In this document: positions 21,329-29,715 of the stretch, piece after piece
Position numbering within the stretch: position 1 is the first letter of the stretch
How the letters are laid out: the number at the start of each line of letters is the position of its first letter
Source: Vreelandella salicampi
Lineage (GTDB): Bacteria > Pseudomonadota > Gammaproteobacteria > Pseudomonadales > Halomonadaceae
Reading direction: 5' to 3'
Length of the DNA stretch: 64,000 nucleotides
NCBI RefSeq assembly: GCF_013415105.1
Contig: NZ_JACCDF010000006.1
Location: 62,001 to 126,000 of the forward strand
Program-made: the position numbers and the translations under genes
The notes under the pieces: model-generated
Databases searched by the model: none
What the model was told of the DNA's origin: nothing
The model's input: only the letters and a program-made list of their open reading frames with translations

Positions 21329-22663
21329 ATGGTGCTGATGGGCCGTCGGCGACGTAAAGTCATGCGCTTGGCGCTGCCGATCATGTTAGGGATGCTGTCG
21401 CAAAGCGTGCTCAATCTCATCGACGCCGCCCTGGTAGGCTCACTGGGTGAAGTCGCCCTCGCCGGCATCGGCGTGGGTGGCTATGCGATGTTTATGATGA
21501 CGGCGCTTGTCTTCGGGCTATCTTCCGGGGTGCAATCGCAAACTGCTCAACGCACCGGGGCGCAATGCGCCACACCGGCTCAACCGCTTAACGCCGGGCT
21601 GCTGATCGCGTTAGCTGTAGGGCTTCCATTGACGTTAATTGCTTGGTGGCAAGCACCGCTTATCATCCAGCTAATGACGCAAACAGACGATGTGCACAGC
21701 GTTGCCGTAGATTATTTTCGCTGGCGCGTGGTGTCGCTTAGTGCCATCGCGATGACGCTGTGTTTTCGTGGGTATTGGAACGGTCGTCAATATACAACCC
21801 TTTACCTGCGCATTATTGTCGGCGTTCACGTGCTTAATGTGTTCGCCAGCATCGGGCTGATTTTTGGCTACGCAGGGCTGCCGCAAATGGGGGCCAGCGG
21901 TGCAGGCGCCGGTACTACGCTTTCACTTTTCATCGGGCTACTGGCGTGGCTGGTAGTCAGCATTAAGGGGGCTTGCCAGCAGGGTTTTTTGCAGCGCTTG
22001 CCTTCTCCGCAACAATTTCGCCACACGCTAGTGCTAGCATTTCCCCACTCCTTGCAACAACTCTGGTTTGCCGCTGGCTATGCGATATTGATCTGGATGC
22101 TCAGCCAAATTGATACCGCCAGTGTTGCCGTCGGCCACGTGCTCATTAACTTATCGCTTTTGTTAATTCTGCCTGGCGTGGGGCTGGGCGTGGCAGCCAT
22201 GAGCCTTGTTGGTGAAGCGTTAGGACGGGAGGCACGCCAAGAGGCGCACCGTTGGGGTTGGGATGCCCTTGGCGTTGCCTGGCTGCTGCTTGCACTATTG
22301 GCGCTTCCGATGCTGTTTTTCCCCAGTGCACTGTTGGGGCTGTTTTTCCATCACGAGGCGTTAATCGCCCTGGGTCGACTGCCGCTACAACTCACCGGGG
22401 CGATGATTGTGCTCGATGCCGCCGCGCTAGTACTCGCGCAAGCGCTGATGGGCGCCGGCGCCCAACGCACCGTGATGACGTTAACACTTAGTATGCAGTG
22501 GCTGGTGTTTTTACCGCTTGCCTGGTGGGTCGGAGTTATTCATGAATATGGCCTAATAGGCATTTGGCTCGTGCAGCTGGTGTACCGGTTAATCAACTCG
22601 CTAGCGTTTGTATGGATTTGGCAGCGTCGGAAATGGGCATCTCATTTTTTAAATACCATTTAG
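21329..22663 (+). CDS. MATE family efflux transporter
   Basis: This is a 444-residue inner-membrane protein with about twelve hydrophobic segments in two similar halves, the pattern of MATE (MatE/NorM/DinF) exporters, which expel drugs or metabolites using Na+ or H+. The N-terminal 'LALPIMLGMLSQSVLNLIDA' and the repeat-like 'LVLAFPHSLQQLWFAAGYAI' begin the two halves. The ATG at 21329 is four bases after the metH stop with no clear ribosome-binding site, so expression may depend on metH translation; ATG 21338 is an alternative. The substrate cannot be told. Confidence 0.88.
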   Translation: MVLMGRRRRKVMRLALPIMLGMLSQSVLNLIDAALVGSLGEVALAGIGVGGYAMFMMTALVFGLSSGVQSQTAQRTGAQCATPAQPLNAGLLIALAVGLPLTLIAWWQAPLIIQLMTQTDDVHSVAVDYFRWRVVSLSAIAMTLCFRGYWNGRQYTTLYLRIIVGVHVLNVFASIGLIFGYAGLPQMGASGAGAGTTLSLFIGLLAWLVVSIKGACQQGFLQRLPSPQQFRHTLVLAFPHSLQQLWFAAGYAILIWMLSQIDTASVAVGHVLINLSLLLILPGVGLGVAAMSLVGEALGREARQEAHRWGWDALGVAWLLLALLALPMLFFPSALLGLFFHHEALIALGRLPLQLTGAMIVLDAAALVLAQALMGAGAQRTVMTLTLSMQWLVFLPLAWWVGVIHEYGLIGIWLVQLVYRLINSLAFVWIWQRRKWASHFLNTI

Positions 22664-22816
22664 AAATAAAAAGATAATTATATATTCTTTTGTCGCATAT
22701 GCGGCCCCGCGTTAAGGTGTGTTTACTCTTAGCTTTAGTATTTTTGGTTAACCACCTTGGCTAACAACAGCGTGTCGTTCCGCTCGACACCTTCGCATTA
22801 AGCAGGACCGTGCCCC

Positions 22817-24472
22817 ATGTACCGCTATGATACTCATGACCAAACGTTGGTAGATGAACGTGTCGCTCAGTTCCGCGATCAGATGGATCGCTATCGCGCC
22901 GGGCGTTTGGGAGAGGAAGAGTTTCGTCCATTGCGTCTGCAAAATGGACTCTATATCCAACGACATGCGCCGATGCTGCGCATTGCGATTCCGTATGGCA
23001 TGTTGGCCGGCTATCAGCTGCGTGCGTTGGGCGACATCACCCGCCGCTATGACCGCGGCTATGGCCACTTTACAACGCGCCAGAACCTGCAGCTAAACTG
23101 GCCGGCGATCGAAGACGTGCCGGATATTCTGGCAGATCTGGCCAAGGTGCAGATGCACGCCATTCAGACCAGCGGCAACTGCATCCGCAACACGACCAGC
23201 GACCAGTTTGCCGGTATCGCCAACGACGAAGTCGAAGACCCGCGCCCCTGGTGCGAGCTGATCCGCCAATGGTCAACCCTACACCCTGAATTTGCCTACC
23301 TGCCGCGCAAGTTCAAAATTGCCGTGAGTGGCGCCTCGCAGGATCGTGCAGCTATCCAGGTTCACGATATCGGTCTACGGCTGTGGTACAACGACGCGGG
23401 CGAATTACGCGTCAGGGTACTCGCCGGTGGTGGCCTGGGCCGTACGCCGATGATCGGCGATGTGGTCCGCGACGACCTGCCCTGGCAGCACCTGCTGACC
23501 TATCTAGAAGCCTGTGTACGGGTGTACAACCAGTTTGGCCGCCGTGACAACAAGTTCAAGGCGCGGATTAAGATCCTGGTTAAGGCGCTGGGTATCGAAG
23601 AGTATCGCCGCCGCGTCGAGGAAGAGTGGGCGCACTTGAAAGACGGCCCACAAACGCTCAATCAGGCAGCCGTTGATGCGGCGAAGGACCACTTCCCCGA
23701 GCCGGAACGTCGCGAGGTGGGTGAAGCCGCCGTGGCGGCGTTCGAGCGTCTACGCCAGGAAGACCGTGGCTTTGCGCGTTTTGTGACAAATAACGTGACC
23801 GCTCACAAGGTTTACGGTTACAAGGCCGTAACGCTATCGCTGAAGCGCCGTGAACACGCCCCGGGGGATGTAACGGCCGACCAGATGGACGCGATCGCCG
23901 ACCTCGCCGACCGCTACAGCTTCGGTGAAGTCCGCGTGACCCACGAACAGAACCTGGTCCTTTCAGACGTGCCGGTGGATGAGCTCGAAGCACTCTGGAA
24001 AGAACTCGACGCCCTGGGTATGGCTAATCCGACGGTAGGCACGCTCAACGATATTATCTGCTGCCCCGGCGGCGACTACTGCAGCCTGGCCAACGCCGTG
24101 TCGATCCCCATCGCCCAGGCCCTGCAGGAACGTTTTGAAGACCTCGACTTCCTCTATGACCTGGGTCCGCTGGATCTTAATATTTCCGGCTGCATGAATG
24201 CCTGTGGCCACCACCACGTAGGACATATCGGCATCCTTGGTGTTGATAAGAAAGGCGAGGAGTACTACCAGGTATCGATCGGCGGCAACTCCACCGACGA
24301 CGCCTCACTGGGTAAAATTCTCGGCCCCTCGTTCTTCCGTGAAGACGTCCCCAGTGTGGTCGAGAAAGTTCTCCAGGTGTATGTTTCACAGCGCCACGAA
24401 GATGAGCGCTTCCTGGATACCTATCGCCGTATTGGCCTGAAACCCTTTAAGGAGCACGTGTATGCCAAGTAA
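22817..24472 (+). CDS. cysI: Nitrite/sulfite reductase (assimilatory sulfite reductase haemoprotein type)
   Basis: This 551-residue enzyme carries sirohaem and a 4Fe-4S cluster. The cluster ligands are the two cysteine pairs CPGGDYC (near residue 415-421) and CMNAC (near 456-460). The two ferredoxin-like repeats seen in this family precede each half. The protein is of the type annotated as CysI in Pseudomonas and relatives, which reduces sulfite to sulfide with ferredoxin or a flavoprotein. A nitrite reductase role is less likely because the DUF934 partner gene overlaps its end by 11 bases, as in sulfite-reduction operons. No cysJ flavoprotein gene is adjacent. Confidence 0.88.
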   Translation: MYRYDTHDQTLVDERVAQFRDQMDRYRAGRLGEEEFRPLRLQNGLYIQRHAPMLRIAIPYGMLAGYQLRALGDITRRYDRGYGHFTTRQNLQLNWPAIEDVPDILADLAKVQMHAIQTSGNCIRNTTSDQFAGIANDEVEDPRPWCELIRQWSTLHPEFAYLPRKFKIAVSGASQDRAAIQVHDIGLRLWYNDAGELRVRVLAGGGLGRTPMIGDVVRDDLPWQHLLTYLEACVRVYNQFGRRDNKFKARIKILVKALGIEEYRRRVEEEWAHLKDGPQTLNQAAVDAAKDHFPEPERREVGEAAVAAFERLRQEDRGFARFVTNNVTAHKVYGYKAVTLSLKRREHAPGDVTADQMDAIADLADRYSFGEVRVTHEQNLVLSDVPVDELEALWKELDALGMANPTVGTLNDIICCPGGDYCSLANAVSIPIAQALQERFEDLDFLYDLGPLDLNISGCMNACGHHHVGHIGILGVDKKGEEYYQVSIGGNSTDDASLGKILGPSFFREDVPSVVEKVLQVYVSQRHEDERFLDTYRRIGLKPFKEHVYAK

Positions 24473-25004
24473 CGCCACGGCGAGCGATGCGCCATCAACA
24501 GCCCCGGTGCACGTCGACCATCTGATTGCCGACGGTGAGCTGGCGACGGAAAATGCCTGGTGCGTCTCCTACGATGCAGAGGCACTGCCCGAGCAGCGCC
24601 CTGCCTTCGTACCCCTTTCACTCTGGGAAGCCAATAAGGAAGACACTGAACTAGCCCCGCTGCTGGCCAGCGACTGTGAACCAACAGCCGAGCTGGTCAA
24701 GAGCATCAGCGCGACCCCGGCGGTTGCGATTGATTTTCCGGCGTTTACCGACGGCCGTGGCTACTCGATCGCGCGTCTGTTACGCGAGCGTTTTGGCTAT
24801 CGCGGTGAAATCCGGGCGGTGGGGGATGTGCTGGTCGACCAGTTGAATTACATGCAGCGTTGCGGTTTCAACACCATGGCCCTGCGCGACGATCAGCACC
24901 CTGACGATGCCCTGCGCGCCCTGAACGCCTTCAGCGTGCGCTACCAGACCGATGTCGAAGAACGCCAGGCGCTGTTTGAAAAACGCCTGAACGCTGACCG
25001 CTAA
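24462..25004 (+). CDS. DUF934 family protein, partner of sulfite reductase
   Basis: The protein has 180 residues and no signal peptide. The family core is visible as 'AIDFPAFTDGRGYSIARLLR' (about residues 88-107), then 'YRGEIRAVGDVLVDQLNYMQRC' (about 112-133). DUF934 proteins are almost always encoded right after this type of cysI and are needed for, or linked with, sulfite reduction; the biochemical role is unsettled. The ATG overlaps the end of cysI by 11 bases, so the two are translationally coupled. A terminator follows after 23 bases. Confidence 0.88.
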   Translation: MPSNATASDAPSTAPVHVDHLIADGELATENAWCVSYDAEALPEQRPAFVPLSLWEANKEDTELAPLLASDCEPTAELVKSISATPAVAIDFPAFTDGRGYSIARLLRERFGYRGEIRAVGDVLVDQLNYMQRCGFNTMALRDDQHPDDALRALNAFSVRYQTDVEERQALFEKRLNADR

Positions 25005-25027
25005 GCAGCGCAATCGTGGTCACTCCC

Positions 25028-25057
25028 AAAAGGGGTCGCCAATGGGCGGCCCCTTTT
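25028..25057. terminator. Bidirectional terminator between the DUF934 and smr genes
   Basis: A 13-base stem (25028-25040 with 25045-25057, one G-T pair) has a four-base loop. The outer AAAA/TTTT gives a T-run in both directions, and it lies between two convergent genes. Confidence 0.85.
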
Positions 25058-25067
25058 GCGTTAGCGG

Positions 25068-25658
25068 TCAGCCCCGCCGCTTCTGCTGGCGTTCGCGGTT
25101 ATTAGCCTTGGCCCGGTCACTCTTGCGCAACATGACCCAAGTAGCCCCCAGCCCACCGTCGGAAGACTGCGCCGAAATATAGGCTTGTACTTCGTCAAAC
25201 TGCATAAGCCATTTAGCTAGATAGGAGCGCAAAACATTGGCAGGACTGTCGATATCTCGTCCCCGGCCATGGACAATCAATATGGATCGCAGGTCGTGAG
25301 CATAGGCATCGTAGATAAAGGGAAAAAGCAGACGTCGACACTCCGCTAACGGTCGACGATTAAGATGAAGCTGAGCTTGCACCGAATACCCACCGTGCTT
25401 GAGCTTATCCACGACGCCCTGCTGAATGCCTTCACGACGAAACGTGATCGGATCAAACGGTGGCACCAGATCAACAAAATCATCCGAAAGAAAATTGCGC
25501 TCACCTAACGTTTCTTGTGCCGACTCACGCCTTGCGCGCTGCGCCTCTGTTGCAGCGGTGCGTTTTTTCCCCGTTTCCGCTCGGTTGTGGCCTCGTAACG
25601 GTTTCACATCCCCCATCATTGCCCTGAAATCCCGGTCATCACGCAGCGACTGATTCAT
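25068..25658 (-). CDS. Smr domain protein
   Basis: The protein has 196 residues with an N-terminal linker rich in Arg, Glu and Ala. The C-terminal Smr (MutS-related) domain shows LDLH-like 'VQAQLHLNRRPLAECRRL', then SILIVHGRGRD and 'GGLGATWVMLRK'. Smr domains bind or nick DNA or RNA; in E. coli the relatives SmrA and SmrB act as nucleases, SmrB on mRNA in collided ribosomes. Here the usual HGKG reads HGRG. The start at 25658 is chosen for GGAGG seven bases before it; the longer start at 25709 lacks one. It is divergent from a GGCT-like gene. Confidence 0.85.
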   Translation of the reverse strand: MNQSLRDDRDFRAMMGDVKPLRGHNRAETGKKRTAATEAQRARRESAQETLGERNFLSDDFVDLVPPFDPITFRREGIQQGVVDKLKHGGYSVQAQLHLNRRPLAECRRLLFPFIYDAYAHDLRSILIVHGRGRDIDSPANVLRSYLAKWLMQFDEVQAYISAQSSDGGLGATWVMLRKSDRAKANNRERQQKRRG

Positions 25659-25747
25659 ATTGAATTCCTCCGGCAGGTCGAAAGCGCATCGTAGCAAAAG
25701 CAGGCACAATGCTTAAGCATTCGATATGGGACAATAAAGGAAACACC

Positions 25748-26870
<1,123 letters not shown>

Positions 26871-26871
<1 letters not shown>

Positions 26872-27266
26872 TGCGTCAGTGGCTTGAAAACGTCGAACAG
26901 CAGTACGGGCTGGATAACCTAACCCTGCACTCGCGTCAATTAGTGGTCATGAGCTATTCAGCGCTTATGTTACTGATGCTTTATCGCGGCTTCTTGCTTC
27001 AAGGGGAAACGTTTAACTGGCGCCCTATCGTCGCGTTTATACTTCCCCTTGTGCTGTTTTTACCTTCTATTATTGGGCGTCGGCCACGCGGGCATGCCTG
27101 GTTGGCTTTTGTCAGCCTGCTCTATTTTACTCAAGGCGTGATGGTGGCCACATTGCCTAGCCAAGCACTACGGGGCGTAGTGGAAGCGCTGGTCTCCTTG
27201 GCGCTGTTCACCGGCTGCATGTTTTATGCCCGCTTTCGCAGCCGTCAGTTACAGTTTCGCCAATGA
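26871..27266 (+). CDS. DUF2069 membrane protein
   Basis: This is a 131-residue inner-membrane protein with four hydrophobic segments after a short charged N-terminus. It has the spacing and content of the DUF2069 family, which usually follows a WrbA gene, as here (TAATG overlap). No function is known. The C-terminus is basic (RFRSRQLQFRQ), which predicts a cytoplasmic end. Confidence 0.8.
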
Positions 27267-27412
27267 TCAATATCACGTGAATTATCGATAAAATGCTGGA
27301 TCGCTCGCCTTAGCTGCTATCATTATAAGGTCAGACGCTTTAGCGCTTGATCGCGCGCAGTTCACTGCCGTTATTTACATGAGAACGATTCACTACAGAG
27401 GATCAGACCGTG

Positions 27413-27883
27413 ATGCGCAAATTAAAAGGCAACTTACTCGCTACGGCCGTTGCCATGACGCTGGCAACCGTCGGCATGGCACAGGCAGCAGATCCCACCG
27501 ATGCTATCGAATATCGTCAATCTGTTTTTAGCGTGATGGGTTGGCACTTCGGGCCGATGGGCGATATGGCTAAGGGTGACATCGACTACGATGCTGACGA
27601 GTTTGCCCGCCGCGCAGAGGCCATTAGCACCCTGGCTTCCCTGCCCTGGGAAGGTTTTATTGAAGGCTCATACATTGGCGACGGACATGGTGTGAGCACC
27701 GATGCAAAAGCTGACATCGCCGATAACCCCGACGATGTGCAAGAGCGTGTGCAACGCTTTACCGCAGACGCGGCGACATTGGCAGAGGTAGCGCAAGAAG
27801 GAGACTTCAACGCCTCGCGCCGCGCCTTTGTAACAGTGGCCGATGCTTGCAGCAACTGCCACGACGATTACCGTCAAAAATAA
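27413..27883 (+). CDS. Cytochrome c'
   Basis: This is a 156-residue periplasmic haem protein. The signal peptide ends at about 'GMAQA' (residue 24). The mature protein starts with AIEYRQSVFSVMGWHFGPM, the helix-A signature of cytochrome c', and the haem site CSNCH lies nine residues from the end. Such proteins bind NO or CO with a five-coordinate haem and protect against nitrosative stress. GTG 27410 directly precedes the ATG at 27413; AGAGGA lies about ten bases upstream. It is convergent with a b-type cytochrome gene, a common genomic partner in this group, separated by a terminator. Confidence 0.9.
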   Translation: MRKLKGNLLATAVAMTLATVGMAQAADPTDAIEYRQSVFSVMGWHFGPMGDMAKGDIDYDADEFARRAEAISTLASLPWEGFIEGSYIGDGHGVSTDAKADIADNPDDVQERVQRFTADAATLAEVAQEGDFNASRRAFVTVADACSNCHDDYRQK

Positions 27884-27913
27884 GAAACTGCTAACAACTA
27901 TTCAGAAAGCACC

Positions 27914-27945
27914 CGCTGGGAAGCGCACGCTTCTCAGCGTTTTTG
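27914..27945 (+). terminator. Terminator after the cytochrome c' gene
   Basis: A 12-base stem CGCTGGGAAGCG/CGCTTCTCAGCG (one G-T pair) with a two-base spacer is followed by TTTTT. It ends 18 bases before the stop of the converging cytochrome b gene. Confidence 0.88.
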
Positions 27946-27962
27946 TTATTAACCTTCATTAC

Positions 27963-28640
27963 TTACCCAAGCCAAAATGTAAGTGTGACCGTCATTCCCA
28001 CAAGAACAGCCACTAACGCCCATCCCCAACGTATTTTCACCTCGCCCAATGCCGGGTGATCCACCGGCGGATGCGCAAGCGTTTTAACACCGGTAATCAT
28101 CGCCTTTACCAGCTTTTCCCCCATAAGTCTATGCACCACAATCGCCGCCAAGTGCAACCCGATAAGCACGATCAAAAGATTGGAATTAAGTCGATGCCAG
28201 CTCATGAGCGTTTTGCTTACATCATCGCCAAAAAGGCCATGAAGTGGCCCTTGGAAGAAAATATCGTCGCTTAAAAAAAGCCCGCTAACTGCTTGAAACG
28301 TTAACGATAGCAGCATGATCATGACCATCCAGCCACCCAGCGGGTTATGTCCCGCGTAAGATTTAGGCAAGCGCTGGATCACCCCTTTCGCGTAACTAAG
28401 TGAACCAGACGGCCCCACAAGGAAGGTTCGAAAGCGTGCGTAGTCACTACCCACCAGCCCCCAAAGCCAACGGAAAGCCAAGAGCCCAAGCACGGTGTAA
28501 CCCGCTTGCGCATGCACCTCGATAGGGAATAAAAACGGCGCCCCGCTGGTTTCTATAGTGTAAAACGACATTATCACGGCGCCCACCAACCCCCAGTGAA
28601 ATACTCGAACGAAAATATCCCATACAAAAATGTGACGCAT
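27963..28640 (-). CDS. Cytochrome b561-type membrane protein
   Basis: The 225-residue protein has four main hydrophobic helices plus a C-terminal one. It has the di-haem b-type cytochrome pattern: 'IFVWDIFVRVFHWGLVGAVI' near the N-terminus, GYTVLGLLAFRWLWGLVGS, and MSWHRLNSNLLIVLIGLHLAAIVVHRL, which supplies histidine ligands. Members accept electrons from a dehydrogenase or quinol and pass them to periplasmic partners. The cytochrome c' gene runs towards it. Partner function is inferred only from this arrangement. Confidence 0.85.
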   Translation of the reverse strand: MRHIFVWDIFVRVFHWGLVGAVIMSFYTIETSGAPFLFPIEVHAQAGYTVLGLLAFRWLWGLVGSDYARFRTFLVGPSGSLSYAKGVIQRLPKSYAGHNPLGGWMVMIMLLSLTFQAVSGLFLSDDIFFQGPLHGLFGDDVSKTLMSWHRLNSNLLIVLIGLHLAAIVVHRLMGEKLVKAMITGVKTLAHPPVDHPALGEVKIRWGWALVAVLVGMTVTLTFWLG

Positions 28641-28735
28641 TACTTTTAGCTCTCTGGCAACCTTGGAAGAATCGTGAGTTTCGCATTTATCCCCTGATTC
28701 TCATAGAATGCGAGGCAGTTCGTCGCAGCAGTTAA

Positions 28736-28891
28736 CCGTTAAATATCGGCGCCAATGGATTACCGCTTATCATTGCCGGGGTACTGGACGCGGGGATTCA
28801 CCTATGGCGGCGCAACACACTCGTATCCATTATTTTAGGCGCAGGGACGTGCAAATCGGGGACTCCGTCTTATAACAAAAAGAGCGCTTGA
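28736..28891 (+). pseudogene. Possible remnant of an AzlD-like membrane protein C-terminus
   Basis: The 307-base gap between the cytochrome b gene and pdxH holds no intact gene. One frame is open over 52 codons without a start codon, directly after a TAA. Its translation PLIIAGVLDAGIHLWRRNTL followed by VSIILGAG resembles the last helix of AzlD-type branched-chain amino-acid exporter subunits, which usually end with an '...RNTLLSI..G' pattern. The tail beyond it is unrelated. I see no trace of azlC. This is a tentative call from memory of the family pattern. Confidence 0.3.
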
Positions 28892-28947
28892 GCTTTTGTT
28901 TTAGAGCAGCGAACATAGGCAAAACACTTTTTTGGGGGAGTAATACA

Positions 28948-29592
28948 ATGACACGTAATATTGCCGACATTCGTCGCGACTATGAGGGTGGTCGGCTAGA
29001 CGAGTCTCACACGCCTGATGACCCCTTTGCTCTGTTTGATGAGTGGTTTACGTTAGCTCTTGAGAGCGAAGGAAAAGACGGCAACGCCATGACACTTGCC
29101 ACCGTAGACAGTCAAGGACATCCCCACGCTCGCGTCGTGCTGCTTAAAGGTTTCGATGAAAATGGCATGGTGTTTTTTACCAACTACCATAGCCATAAAG
29201 GCAGCGAACTTAACAATGTTCCCTACGCGGCATTAACGTTTTGGTGGCCGTCTCTTTCTCGCCAAGTGCGCATTGAAGGACGCACAGAGCAGGTCTCTGC
29301 CGATGAGTCCGATGAATATTTTGACAGTCGTCCGCGAGGCAGCCAGCTAGGTGCTTGGATTGCGACACAAAGCGTTATCATTCCTAACCGCAACTGGATT
29401 GAAGAGCGCCAAACGCGCTTTGAACAAGCGTATGAAGGCCAAGATATCCCCCGCCCAATTCACTGGGGTGGCTACCGCGTTATCCCCGATATGATTGAAT
29501 TCTGGCAAGGCCAGCCTAGCCGCTTGCACGACCGTATACGCTTTGAGCGCCGTGAAGGCGAAGCCTGGAAACGCTTCCGGCTTGCGCCATAA
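28948..29592 (+). CDS. pdxH: Pyridoxamine 5'-phosphate oxidase
   Basis: PdxH is an FMN-dependent cytosolic enzyme that makes pyridoxal 5'-phosphate from its pyridoxine or pyridoxamine phosphate forms. The 214-residue protein has 'AMTLATVDSQGHPHARVVLL' and GFDENGMVFFTNYHSHKG (FMN region). 'SRQVRIEGRTEQV' follows, and the C-terminal 'EFWQGQPSRLHDRIRFER' signature is complete. The start at 28948 follows GGGGGAG and begins with 'IADIRRDYEGG', where the family starts. Its cofactor serves EctB, among others. A terminator follows. Confidence 0.95.
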   Translation: MTRNIADIRRDYEGGRLDESHTPDDPFALFDEWFTLALESEGKDGNAMTLATVDSQGHPHARVVLLKGFDENGMVFFTNYHSHKGSELNNVPYAALTFWWPSLSRQVRIEGRTEQVSADESDEYFDSRPRGSQLGAWIATQSVIIPNRNWIEERQTRFEQAYEGQDIPRPIHWGGYRVIPDMIEFWQGQPSRLHDRIRFERREGEAWKRFRLAP

Positions 29593-29635
29593 TTACTGAC
29601 AACGGGCTAAGTATCCAAATCAGTTTAGACCTAAC

Positions 29636-29668
29636 ACAAGGGCGAGAATTTCGCTCTTGTTTCTTTTT
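29636..29668 (+). terminator. Terminator after pdxH
   Basis: A ten-base stem ACAAGGGCGA/TCGCTCTTGT (one G-T pair) with loop GAATT is followed by TTCTTTTT. Confidence 0.75.
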
Positions 29669-29715
29669 GCTTCCGAGCCACTTCTTCTGATGTAACTCAG
29701 CCACGCAGGTATAAC

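Noticed and set aside
22817..24472. Assignment of the sirohaem enzyme as an assimilatory nitrite reductase
   Set aside because: The coupled DUF934 gene and the lack of nitrate-assimilation genes point to sulfite reduction.
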